DNA of 64,000 bases, taken from the NCBI GenBank assembly GCA_964019695.1, contig OZ026525.1, positions 62,714,253 to 62,778,252 on the forward strand, in the 5' to 3' direction. A program made the position numbers and the translations under genes. The notes beneath the pieces are model-generated. The model made no database searches, was not told where the DNA came from, and was given only the letters and a program-made list of their open reading frames with translations. This document shows positions 41,886 to 53,062 of this stretch, piece by piece. Numbering within the stretch: position 1 is the stretch's first letter; each line of letters begins with the position of its first letter. The stretch is from Loripinus fragilis. Taxonomy: Eukaryota; Mollusca; Bivalvia; Lucinida; Lucinidae.

Positions 41886-43780
41886 TGTTTACGACAAGAA
41901 GCGATGGATTGGAAAGATCAGAATCAAATTACAAAGAAAATATTTTTTATTTCATGGCTAACCTTGCTGCACGCTGAATAGCTTTACTATCACATGCTTA
42001 TGTTCAAATAGGCTATCAGTTAATACACACAGTTGGTAGCCATCGTTTTTAAGGCGCCACATGAATCTTAAATAGAGACATTGGGTGTTTTGACCTTCTT
42101 TTTGAACATGTGGGCAATGGTTTATGATTAGAATAGTATAATGATGTCATTGTTTGAATATATGCAAAACCATTTGGATTTTTTTCCTATGTATTTCCTG
42201 TTAGCGGAAGTGGGGGAGTTCCTTATCTGAAAATAGTCAATTTTCAATCCAGTGACATCCGTCGGAATACAGAACCAGGGTGAAAATTTGCATACTAGGT
42301 TGAAGATTGACCTTTATTCGTTGACATTCATCAAGATATTAAAAGAAAACCTATTACAAATGGCGAGAGAGGTCACCATAAAAATCAACCTGTATGCACA
42401 AAAAAGGATCCCATCCATTGCCATTAAGAACTCCTCGGACACAGTTTGTGCATATCCAACTGGGTAGTTCTCAATGGCAACAAATTGGTAAAAGGCGGCC
42501 CCAGTTAGATCGGTAGGCCCTAATTGGTCATCTTTTTTTGCAAATATCTACATGTAACAAATGTATGGTGAGATGGTATTGGATTCATTTAATCTCAACA
42601 GACCAGGTATGATCATTTTTAGGCCAATTATGATAATAAGGAAGGTAAAAGAAAACATTATATAAGTCTGATTTTGGTATTTAATGTTGTTAAAACATCT
42701 GTGTATTCGGAAAACTGAAAGTAAACGGGTCATTGTCGGTACATTAAATACCAAAACAAATTCGTGCGTGACTTTAGTATCCACAGAAAAAGCATGCTCT
42801 TCAGCTCAGAAGACAAAAATGATGCCATGTTTTGAAAACAAATTGTGTAAACATTCTGTGTGGACAGGAGTATTTTATCTTTTTAGAACTAATCAGGTAT
42901 GCATCAGCGGCAAATTAAATAGCAAAATATAGATAAACCTATAAACATACAAAATGGAGTAGTGTTAGAGGAAGACACTGTTTTGAAATGTGTTTTCAAC
43001 TTGGTTTACGTCCACGATAACAGTAAGGGAAAAGATAGAGGCCTAAAAAATCAGGGCTATATGATAACATAAAATAAAAATCCATCATATCGCCCTGAAT
43101 TCAGTGCTAAGTCAGCGAAATGCTTGATGAGCTTGACCAAATCTCAGCTGAAAATGGCTTAACATTGGACCTAGATCAGACTGCTCCAAATATGGATTAA
43201 GTCAACAACTTACCATAGAGTCGAAATTCTACCCAAATTGTCAGTTTTCTGTGTTAAAAATCTGGCAACTGTCAGCAAAGCGCGAGTTGTTCTCATTTCT
43301 GTGTTATCTTTTTTCTACTTTCGGTTTGGAAGGGTCAAGTGTTGCTGTTGATATAACAGTCGTAAGAATAACTAGCCGTTCAACGTTCGTGTAATTGGGA
43401 GTCCGTGTTGTAGGACCCGGCCATTATATAGCTTTTAATTTTAGCAAGGACCCTCAATCAAATAGAGTGACCCTATTTTTAGTAAGCTGTGTTCCTCACA
43501 ACTTTACAATTTACAGATTGAACCCATTTTAAACAAACAAAAATAAGATACCCTGGTGACCACCATGTTCGCCCCTGAGGGTGTGGGGGATTTATAATAC
43601 AGTAAAAAATATCAAGATGCATGCAGTGACCTTTTTTCTTAGCCACATCTGTGAGCATCTTTGAACTGAATCAACAAAACCAGGTGATATGGTGTTTCAA
43701 ATAAAGCAAAATAAAAAACAGCAAATATATTTCCATCCAATAAATAGTATAATTTGTTTTCCCCGTGTGGTGCTCTGATA
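41886..43780. other. intergenic upstream of MMAB
   Basis: No exon assigned. Mammalian MMAB shares a bidirectional promoter with MVK, so mevalonate-kinase motifs were looked for here by eye and not seen. Frames at 42252-42467 and 42684-42932 have no recognisable domain. Confidence 0.4.
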
Positions 43781-43790
43781 TTTTATATAT

Positions 43791-43849
43791 GGGGGGGGGG
43801 GGGGGGGTCGAAATTTTGATGGTCAATATTTTTATCCCCCCCCCCCCCC
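43791..43849. repeat. paired G17 and C14 runs
   Basis: G run 43791-43807 and C run 43836-43849 can pair across a 28-nt loop. Preceded by GTGCTCTGATATTTT, the end motif of element U, so this is probably a decayed U copy. Confidence 0.75.
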
Positions 43850-43924
43850 AAGGAACTTTGGGAGGCCATTGTCTCTCTATAGAAAGACCCTGGGGAGGCA
43901 TACAGTTTTAATGTTCATCTGGTT

Positions 43925-45060
43925 GTCCATCAGTCCGCTCGTCCCGCTGTGAAATTGACCTTGACCTCTGACCTAGCTTATAGAATATTCCTGTCCGGAG
44001 CATACATTGTATCTCTTATATAATTTGAGGTAGGAATCCCAATTTTGGTATGTGCCTGCATTTTGGGATGACAAAGTGTCGCGTACTATCCTTGGGTAAC
44101 TGTGACCATGACCTTGACCTCTGACCTAGTTTCTAGAATCGGCATTGAGTCTGGCGCATATCTCCTACACTCTTTGAGGTAGGAATTCCAAATTTTGTGT
44201 ATGAATGCATCTTAGTAGGTCAGAGTGTCCTGTACTTTTTTCGGATCACTGTGGCCTTGACCTCTGACCTAGTTTTGCGAATAATCGTGTTCGGAGCATA
44301 TCTCCTATATAATTTGAGATATGAAATCCCAAATTTGATGTGTGGGTGCATCTTGGGATGGCGGTGTGACTCGTACCATTTTCAGGTCACTGTGACCTTG
44401 ACTTCTGAGCTAGTTATGGAATTGCCATTGAGTGGGTGCATCTTGGGATGGTGGAGTGCTGTGTACTTTTTTGTGACCTTAACCTTGACCTCTGACCTAG
44501 TTTTAGTATAATCATATCTTGGGCATATCTCTTGTATTATTTGAGATAGGAATCCCAAATTTGGTGTGTGGGTGCATCTTGGGATGGTAAAGTGTTTAGT
44601 ATCATTTTCGGTCACTGTGACCTTGACTTTTGACCTTGTTTTTAGAATAATCGTGCCCGAAGCATATCGCCTATATCATTTGAGCTATAGGAATCCCAAA
44701 TTTGGGGTGTGGTTTCATCTTGGGATGGCCGAGTGTCATGTATCAAGTTTTAGGTCACTGTGACCTTGACCTATTTTCTAGAATAATCATGTCAGGAGCA
44801 TATCTCCTATATTATTTGAGGTAGGAATCTCAAATTTGGTGTATGGATGCTTCTTTGGATGGTGATATGTCGCAGACCATTTAGGTTACTGTGACTTGGA
44901 CCTATAATCTAGTTTCTAGAATAATTGTGTCTGGAGCATATAGCTTATATTATTTGAGGTAGGAACCCCATATTTGTTGTGTGGATTCCTCTTGGGATGG
45001 TGCATGCCATTTTGGGTCACTTTGACCTTGACATTGACTTCTGATCTCATTTCAAAGTTT
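43925..45060 (+). repeat. tandem array 2, ~8 units of ~135-150 bp
   Basis: Units carry GGAGCATATCTCCTATA, TTTGAGGTAGGAATCCCAAA, GGTGCATCTTGGGATGG, GGTCACTGTGACCTTGACCT and CTGACCTAG. The monomer differs from array 1 but shares the GACCTTGACCT phrase and a CAGTCCGCTCGTCC flank. Confidence 0.9.
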
Positions 45061-45667
45061 TTCGTATCTGGAGCATATATCTCCTTTGTGACAGATAACT
45101 TACCTCAAATGTGTCTTATGCTAGACCAACTCCTTTGAGGGCATTCGTCTCGTTACTGTGACATTTCTTGTTTTAATTGTTATTGTTCAGAAAAATACTC
45201 TTTGAAGAGGTATGTGATTTTTTTTTTTGGATATTGGGGTGGAAGTTGTCACTTCTAAACTGGATTAGTTTTGGACCATTGATCATTTCTAGCACAACTA
45301 CTTTGTGTGAATCTTGATGATACTGTTTGGACTGCAAACGAAATGGAAACAACAGAAATGTAGTTTAATATAATGAAATAAAAGCCTTCAATTATGGCAT
45401 CAATTCCAATACACATCACAGCTGTCATTATACGCAAAAAGGTCAAAGTACAAAATAGAATAATTTTGGGGTGAATGCTGAAATTTCAAGTATATTTTGA
45501 TGCTGGGTCAAAGGTCATGGTCAACTGTATTTCTCAAAACAATGTATCACAGGTTAACAGACCATTCCATTGCTTCCTGCGGAAGAGATGCAGAACAATG
45601 CACGAAATCCACACGAAAGTAAGAACACAACCAACTCGCTCTTGTTAAGCGAGAAGATTGCATAACT

Positions 45668-45972
45668 GAGGGTCTGGATGGGGTATAATGATTAGTGAAT
45701 AATGGCCCTTTTTTATAATGAATAGTGAATAATGAGCCAAAAAATAATGAATAGTGAATATTGAGGGCCTAGAAAATAATGAATAATCCTATTTTTTAAA
45801 TGAATTGAAGAAAAAATTAACGAATAGTGAATAATCAGATTTCTTTGCCACCTTTTTTACTGTTAATGAATAATTGGTCTTATTTTAATGAACAACCCAA
45901 AATTTTAATGAGATGAATAATGGGCTAAAATTTTAATGAAAAGTGAATACCAGACCCCCCATCTAGACCCTC
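45668..45972. mobile_element. phrase-repeat element T, copy 2
   Basis: Ends GAGGGTCTGGATGGGG / CCCCCCATCTAGACCCTC with the 6-bp flanking duplication ATAACT (45662-45667, 45973-45978). The interior is AATGAATAGTGAATAATGG-type phrases. Near-copy of 40485-40796. Confidence 0.88.
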
Positions 45973-46257
45973 ATAACTAGACGGACACTAAGTACTACAT
46001 TACAAAACAATGACTAAACTCTTGGATCTTTATAGATCCTAAATGGCTCTTTTTGACAAAGTAGTGCAATGGCTCAGTATGCCCACAAATACTATTCACG
46101 AGTGATTTAAGTGAAAGGGTTGCTTAAACCACATGTATATCATGAGCGGATCCAGAAAATTTCGCCAGGGTGGGCCTGAAAACATATTTAGTCACCAAAG
46201 TATTTCACAGAGGTACGTATGGACCTTCCTCGAGAAGCACTTGGACCACAGGGTTTG

Positions 46258-46862
46258 TTAGCGACATCCATGGTACTTGCTAGCATCTACCACTTCACTG
46301 ATGTAGCCATGGGGCTGGTTGTTTGTTTGACGAGTCCATTTCCCTTTGTTTGGTACTCTCAGTACTTCGCATTTTGTTAGGTTGATGCTCATCTGCAAAA
46401 AAACTTCCTCTTTGGAGCAACTATTGTTTTTGTTGTTCTCAATCACATGAAGAGTAGGTTATCATCTGTAAGCAGATTAAGTTGATTTTCATCTACCAAA
46501 CTCCTTCCCATTGTTCGGATGCTTTTTAAATCTCTTTGGGGCAACTTCTACCCTTTTTCTTCTCAAATTATATCAGGAACATTGAAATAGAAGCGGTCTG
46601 AGAACTGTTCACAGTAGGAATTCAAAATGAGCTCCTCTGTCCCAGGCTTTTCACCATCTAAGATCGTGTGGCTGAAGAAGGATTCTATCCATGTTCTGGT
46701 GCTGGTCTTTCACTCGATAATGGTTCAACCTGTAGATAAGTCTTGAATGTGCAACTTTATCAAACGCCTTCTGGAAGTCTAGTTTCCGGAAAATATGTTT
46801 ACCTTTGGCTGCTGATAAGACTATCTCTTGTATTAATTGTCGATAGCAGCTGGGCTTCACAA
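46258..46862 (-). pseudogene. decayed non-LTR retrotransposon reverse transcriptase
   Basis: Minus-strand fragments in order: FRKLDFQKAFDKVAHSRLIY (about 46730-46800), matching the RT finger/palm DFxKAFDxVxH block; TVLRPLLFQCS*YNLR (about 46565-46615), matching VLGPLLFxxYINDL; TDDNLLF (YADD-like box, about 46450-46469) followed by an in-frame stop; INLTKCEVLRV near 46350-46385, matching the N..KC..M.. block. Several frameshifts and stops separate them. The clade (CR1/L2/Jockey-like) is inferred from the motif wording. It is not functional. This could be the type of LINE that mobilises the SINEs, but no shared tail was shown. Confidence 0.85.
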
Positions 46863-47330
46863 GAGTGTTTCTTTCTAAACAAATGCTGGTTGTCGTTGAT
46901 CAAAGTGCTTCACACTACTACCGTGAATGGTGTGTTATGGCAGTTCGCATGTGATGGAGATGAGGGAAACATTCATAGTTGGGTGGTTGATGCTTATCTC
47001 TTTTTTGAAGATAGGGCTACAGGTGCCTCTCTCTAGTCAGTTCTTCTGTACTGATCAGCTATTGATTGAGGCCAGCATTGAAGAAAGACAGTAAGGTATG
47101 TGGAAACACCGCAAACCACGCAAAAATACAGTTTTGCTAGTAGATACCCCCCAGTGATGGGCGCCGAACAAGAAAGTGGTTAGGAGGGCTGCTATGCCAG
47201 TTCCAATGTTGCAGTCTCACAGAGCTATGTGCGATTTGTAATTCTATGGCGGTCGCATTGTAATTTAAGAGTAGTGGGGGCCACAGGTTATTAAATAAAA
47301 GCTATAGTGGAGGTTTATGGAGACATTTAC

Positions 47331-48592
47331 CGCAGGGGGGGTACTCTGATATTTTTGGGGTTTTCAGAAAAATAGATATTTTGAGGGGGGATATGAAGAT
47401 TTTTTGCGGATATATTTTGGGGTCATCACAAAATTGGACTATATTTCGGGGACATTTCTATGCATTTTAGGGTCTTTTCTTAAGGTCAAGGTACAGAATG
47501 GGGGATCCTCGAAGGACCAGTTTCGGTTTCCCTAAGGGTTCTTTTGGCAAAATTATCGAACTTCTTGGAAACAATTAATTATTGTGTATAGGTTACTTTA
47601 GTACTTTGCTTGGGCAATATGTTTGACATAGAATAGAGTGCAGAAAATTTAAAAGAAAACATTTGTCTCCGTTTATCTTTACCTACCCTATACTTCTTTC
47701 CAGATATTGGTTGGGATCTGTTTCAGTGACCCCCACTTATTTTTTAAAAGATCAACATCAGTCAGTCCAAAGCATCTGTTCCTTGTTAACTATCATCAAC
47801 TTAAGACAAAACTATGTTAAAGCAAATTAGGTCTTTCTTTATAATGAAATACAGTTCACATTTAAGGTACTGCTTATGTAGCACAAACACTCTGTAAAGC
47901 CTAGGGGGTAGAGTTGTAAAAAACTGCGCAAATATAAGTAAAAACTCAAATTGATTTCATAAAATTGTGTGTAATGATACAAGTACATGCTGAATGTCTA
48001 TTTCTAAAATTGTGGAGATATTGGCAGTGTTATGGCAAGTTTTTTTCAGAAGTAATAGTCAATTATCGCTTTTCTGGTTGATTAAAATATCTATTGAAAA
48101 GATATAACACCACATATTTCAAACTGATCTATTTCACAAACTATCTAGCTGATCAGTTCTTTTTGCATGTGAAGTGATAGAAAAAAGATTGAAGTCATAT
48201 CAAAGCAGAAAATACATTCAGATGTTGTTTTTAATCAAAGCTGTAGGCCTGAACTGGAAGGGGCAAAAAATGAAATAAGAAAAATGCCTAAAAATTGGGG
48301 TTGCCATGGAAATAACAAGTCTGTCAAACTACAACTGTTATATATATCACATTTACATTATGTTCAGTTGTATGAAACGTTGCATTTGGAAATGGCAGTT
48401 CATTTTGAAAAGGTCACTGAAACAGGTCCCTCACTGAAACAGGTCCTCCTACAAGATATTTTTGGGTTGCTAAAATTTCAAATATTTTTTGGGGGTGCTT
48501 GAAATTCCTGATGTTTTTTTGTTTGTTTGATTTTTTTTTTGGGGGGGGGGGGTGAATGGTAGATGCGAATAATTAGAGTACCCCTCCCCCAG
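47331..48592. mobile_element. element U, hAT-like, copy 1
   Basis: Left end CAGGGGGGGTACTCTGATAT (47333) and right end AGAGTACCCCTCCCCCAG, with duplication GACATTTAC at 47322-47330 and 48593-48601. The outer 180 bp at each end are made of diverged phrases (TTTTGGGG, AAAATCTTC). The middle 47520-48430 is AT-rich with no transposase. The 8-9 bp duplication and CAGGGG terminus suggest hAT. Confidence 0.75.
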
Positions 48593-48618
48593 GACATTTA
48601 CATGCCTGGGTCCAACTA

Positions 48619-49580
48619 TGGGGAATACGAGTGTAGGACAAAAGCCCACTAGAACAAAAGCCCACTGGACAAAAGCCCTTTAGGACAAAGGCCCACTGGG
48701 ACAAAAGCCCACTAGGACAAGAGCCCACTTATATGCATTTAACAGGGATAGGTTTGAACTGATAGACAAACCCCAGGGGGGGTACTCTCATTTTTTCTTT
48801 ATACGTAGGCTCGGGCCCAGCATCTACCATTCACCCCCAAAAAATCAGGAATTTCAAGCGCCCCAAATAAATATTTGAAATTTTAGCAACCCAAAAAAAT
48901 TCTCCATTCTGTACCTTGACCTTCAGAAACCCCTAAAATGTACAGAAACGACCTCTAAATATAGTCCAATTTTGTGATGACCTCTAATGATATCCACAAA
49001 ATCTTCATACCCCCCAAAAATATTCAGTTTTCTGAAAACCCCCAATAATATTGAAATTCAAAATTTTGAACACCAAGAAATAGCCCGAGCCTACATAAGT
49101 ATGAAAATATCAGAGCACCCCCCCCCCCTGGACCTAAGATGAAGAGTCTCCCTTCTTCTCAAATCTGAAATTTCAAACATCTCTTTTTGTTTGGCACCTC
49201 TCATAATTAAAGTGCATGCTAATTGTTACAGATTAATTAGACATAATGTTTCCCAATTTTAATAGATTGTTTGACCTAGACTGAAAATTTTTTTTCTTCA
49301 AATATCAATGGCTTTTAACACTCAAATTAAGTTGTTTGTCACAACATACAGGAGAAATAATAATGTCAGTGAAAACACACTGCAAATGTGATGTACCCTG
49401 AAGGAGCAGTCTGATCAGGGTTCACAGTTTTATAAAAACCTAAAACCCATTTTTTCAAACAAGTGGGCTTTTGTCCACACTGCCAAATTAAGCAGTGGGC
49501 TTTTGTCCAGTGGGATATTGTCCAGTGGGCTTTTGTCCTAGTGGGCTTTTGTCCCAGTGGGCTTTTGTCCGTTCCCCGAG
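48619..49580. mobile_element. foldback element with inverted arrays of a ~16-bp phrase
   Basis: Left array 48635-48730: GGACAAAAGCCCACT repeated about six times, preceded by GGGGAATACGAGTG. Right array about 49467-49572: AGTGGGCTTTTGTCC repeated about six times, followed by GTTCCCCGAGGAGTAC. Between them lies a nested element U copy. The frames reading QKPT/GFCPV repeats are by-products. Confidence 0.8.
48774..49130. mobile_element. element U, copy 2, nested
   Basis: Starts CAGGGGGGGTACTCTC and ends CAGAGCACCCCCCCCCCCTG. It carries the same phrases as 47331-48592 in inverted order (AATTTTGTGATGACC, CATTCTGTACCTTGACCTT). Confidence 0.75.
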
Positions 49581-49589
49581 GAGTACACA

Positions 49590-50106
49590 CGATATTTGGA
49601 ACAATAGCCATGCATGTTTCTTAGCAGTTATCTCCCCTGTTTCAATATGGCAGCTTCCATGTTTCATAACTCTTGGTAAGACTTTTGTCGCAAGCAACTT
49701 CTATTTATGCGGTGTATGTGTATAATAGGTCGGTATAGGTAACATACTACTATATGTACCTCATGGCCAGGCCCGGAAAATCGGTCACCAGTGCTAGATA
49801 CAGTACTTAATTAGCAGAGTACTTCAAATATTTAACAAGTCGCTGGCTTTCTTAAAAACTTTAGGGCGAAATTGCCATGACGGGCATGCTTCATTAGACT
49901 GTCTGCACTGTGCGTCTATGTCTATGGTCAGATGGACAACATACCAATTATTTACTTCGTTCATATGTCCTAAAATAAGTTGCCCGTGCCAGGTATTTGG
50001 TAGTATCAATTTAACAAGTATTGTTTTTCACAAAAAGACTAGCAAGGTCACCTTGGTTTTCTAGTTCACTTGCACCTAAGTCAGCTCATCATTCGTAAAC
50101 TCTTAC
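49590..50106. other. no gene assigned
   Basis: An antisense 61-codon frame at 49824-50009 looks moderately protein-like but has no acceptor AG at its 5' side; not called. Confidence 0.35.
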
Positions 50107-50330
50107 CTGCTTATGGGCTAGAATTTTGAACCTGTTGGTCACTATTGTCCGGTTCAGCGAGTAAATTGTCAGCATGGTATCCAGTGGTCTTCCTATATAG
50201 ACACGTACAGTGTGCACATTATCATCACCAGTAACCTGGATGGTGCCATGAATCATGGACACAAACAAACATGTTTCTTCATCATGGAATGGATTTAGGA
50301 AAGGTTTTTGACAATGTACCACACAGGTGA
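50107..50330 (-). CDS. candidate internal exon of an unidentified gene
   Basis: Minus-strand open segment ending with a good donor, CAG then GTAAGAG, in phase 0. The translation includes VTCVVHCQKPFLNPFHDEET, a stretch of short hydrophobic strands (VHTVRVYIGRPLDTMLTIYS) and an NRT glycosylation sequon, which reads like an extracellular beta-rich domain. I do not recognise the family. The 5' boundary is unclear because foldback element D abuts at 50346, and no partner exon was found. It could be chance. Confidence 0.33.
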
Positions 50331-50345
50331 CAGGGTTCCCAGTCA

Positions 50346-50541
50346 TTATAGGGTTCCTTAGCAATACTGGTCCGGATCTCCTGGAAAATCACAAGGCTAC
50401 CAAGTCGGCATTCAATGTTGGCCCACTTTTAGTGGTATTTAGATCCTCTCTCCCCTCATCAACTAAAACACACACACACACAAAAATGTTGTCTTGGTTG
50501 AGTTGGACCCCCTCTGACAAAACTTTCTGGATCCGGGCATG
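50346..50541. mobile_element. foldback element D, copy 3 (deleted centre)
   Basis: Shares ATAGGGTTCCTTAGCAATAC, CATTCAATGTTGG and CTCTCTCCCCTCATCAAC with copy 2, but the central palindrome is missing. Contains a (CA)6 tract. Ends GGATCCGGGCATG. Confidence 0.78.
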
Positions 50542-50622
50542 GCAAGATCATGAAATCGGTCAACAATGCCAGAACAGCTGGCTTCCACAAAAAGACTTGG
50601 GGGTCTTGGAGAAGTTGCTATA

Positions 50623-50831
50623 CAGTAAAACTTGTGTAAAACGTCCACTCTCAAAAATAAAAAAAAAATGGTTTTCAATACCAATTATAGCTTAATGCCG
50701 GTCAAAAGTATTGCAGAATGCTTCAAGGGGAGCATTCTGAAATACTTTCGACCTTCATTAAGCTACCATTTGTCATAAAGAGCTTTGTAACTTTGTCTTT
50801 TTTTAGTGGCTGTTTTACACAGGTTTTACTT
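50623..50831. mobile_element. MITE G, copy 4
   Basis: 209 bp with TA flanks (50621-50622, 50832-50833). Ends CAGTAAAACTTGTGTAAAAC / GTTTTACACAGGTTTTACTT. Core AGAATGCTTCAAGGGGAGCA. Confidence 0.85.
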
Positions 50832-51058
50832 TATTAGGGATTGCAACAGTTGTCTTTGACTGCGACATATCAACTAATATGTAATAAAATGAGGAAAGTG
50901 TTTTTGAACACATATTTTCTTAGGCTATAATTTTTGGGCAGAAAGCAGTCCCATACCCAACTCAAAAATTGACTTAACCCATAATTTTGAAGAAGAAAAA
51001 ATCCCAATTGGAATATTTTAAATACTCCAAGCTGGAAAATTTTGATATGGCAAGTCGG

Positions 51059-52193
51059 CAAGGTTGGGCGGTCGAAACCACCCCCGGTTTTGTTTTAACC
51101 GCCGGTTAAAACCGCCCCGGTCAATATGCCAAAAAGTGGTCAATACTGGTCAATTGAAATTTGAAAATGGCTGTTTGGTGGTGGATTGAGATACTAGGTC
51201 AGGTTTTATGTTCTATTTATTTAAAAAAAAAAAAATGAAAAAATACTGTTTCCTCCCTGCCAAGGGTACTTTTTACCTTAAGTAGCACTGACTTCTGCAT
51301 TACAGTCCAGGCACCTTACACTAGTCTTTATAAATGATCAGGGGTAGAGTAGAATAACCATACTGCCTAACAGGGTCTCTTTTCATCATTTGAGATAATA
51401 ACTTTTATGAATTTATGACACTGGTTAAATTTCACACCTATATTAACACAGATGCCAGTGAATTAGCCAATGCATTTTAAGCTCATTGATTGGGTAGGTC
51501 TAATAAACTGGACACACCTTCTTTTGAGAGACATGTCTAGTATTTTGACAGTTTTGTTTGTTCTAACTCCTTGATATATTGTAATTTGTTCAACATAATA
51601 AGTGTTTTCTTTACAATATTCACACCTTTGTCTTTTCAGGTAAAAAGCCAATTAAATTTGCATTTTAACAAAGAGAGCAAAGACTAACTCGTACATGATG
51701 ACCCCTTTGGTGATCAATTTGAAGTTTTGATAATACTTCATTTATTAAGTCACAGACTTAACAAAAATTATGACTTTGAAAAAGCTAGTTTTTAAATTTA
51801 TTTAATTTCATTGCTTGCATTTGCTTTACTTTTTAATATTAATGAATAAGAGAAAATAAGTTCAAGTCTTAAGTCTGAACTGAAAGTTGTGGCAATGATT
51901 CAGTTTGATTGAGACTGAAGATCTTAAACTATTGACATTAATTTTTGTTTGTTTCATGGTCTATTGAATTATCAATACATTTTTTAAAGCAATAACAACT
52001 AATGAAACACATTTTCAATTAAGCCTATATTATCTTATATTGAAACTATAGAGTCCAGTAAATTGGGATAACTAATGCGAAGTATCTTCACATCGACCAT
52101 GGTTTTTTCAATCGACCAGTAATGACCGGTTAAAGCCAGTAATGACCACTGGTCTGGTCAATATGCATATTGACCGGTCGATTGCCAACCTTG
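51059..52193. mobile_element. hAT-type element 2 (CCGGTT-rich ends)
   Basis: 1135 bp. Ends CAAGGTTGGGCGGTCGA / TCGATTGCCAACCTTG with the exact 8-bp duplication CAAGTCGG at 51051-51058 and 52194-52201. Both ends carry repeated ACCGGTTAAA / GGTCAATA phrases over about 100 bp. No transposase recognised. Confidence 0.88.
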
Positions 52194-52201
52194 CAAGTCG
52201 G

Positions 52202-52640
52202 TAAGTTGTACCTGCATCCATCAAAACCAGAAGGCGGGTACATGTAGATCCTCATAGAAGTGGAGCTATACATTTTTATATGAAATAGAAAGTTTTACGG
52301 TAATTTTTATGACATAAATTACATTTAATTTTTTCCCTAATTTGGCAGTTTTACGTGTTAATTTCCCCCCAAAGTCCTAGCTTAAAAATGGCAGGAAAAT
52401 CCCTTTAGAAGCATCTAAATACATTCGACATTGAGTGATTTAAAAAAAGAATGATAGAAGAGGAACTGTTTGACATTTTGATTTTTTTTTGTAAACTTTA
52501 TATTTGAAAACCCACAAACAACAGAAGATGACAAAAAAGTTACCTACAAGAACACAAAGAGTTAAATTTGCATGCACAGCTATCTAGTGGAGGTCTAGAT
52601 CTAAAGCGGGACTTTAGTTAAGAGTGTGTACCAAAAAAAT
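52202..52640. other. intergenic, nothing recognised
   Basis: AT-rich; no exon or matched repeat. Confidence 0.4.
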
Positions 52641-52649
52641 TATTTTTCT

Positions 52650-52765
52650 TATTTCTAAACCAAAACATATGTTGTGAGTACTCAAAAGAACCGTCTCAAT
52701 GAGACAGTTCTTTTGAGCACCCAAAACATATGTTAAAACTTATGGATAAGAAAATATTTACAATT
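52650..52765 (-). repeat. hairpin element F, copy 4
   Basis: Stem 52664-52734: ACTCAAAAGAACCGTCTC / GAGACAGTTCTTTTGAG with ACATATGTT at both ends. Right flank GGATAAGAAAATATTTACAA. Confidence 0.86.
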
Positions 52766-52823
52766 TTATGCTCAAAAGATTTGTTTATCTAAACCTATGT
52801 AAAGTCTCATCTACATCCTTATT

Positions 52824-53062
52824 TGAGCCGCGACATGTGTTTTCCAACAATGTGGCATTTTGACAAGTGTAGACTCAAACGAGCCTATGTAGCCTCCTTT
52901 TAAGCTTAGAAACTCCAAATTATGTTCAGCCAGTAGCTTAACAGACTAAGAATATTCAAGCGACTAGCAAAGGCTCTGATCAGACTGCGCACATGCGCAG
53001 GCTGGTCTGAGGCTTTGCTTGTCACACATACCACATTGTTGGAAATAGCATGTCATGGCTCA
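52824..53062. mobile_element. MITE P, copy 3
   Basis: 239 bp from TGAGCCGCGACATGTG to CATGGCTCA. Terminal repeats of 32 bp with few mismatches. Confidence 0.87.

Noticed and set aside
46258..46862. retroviral or viral origin of the reverse transcriptase
   Set aside because: No LTRs, protease, integrase or envelope features; motifs fit a non-LTR retrotransposon.
49366..49725. frames with QKPT or GFCPV repeats
   Set aside because: Translations of the GGACAAAAGCCCACT array.
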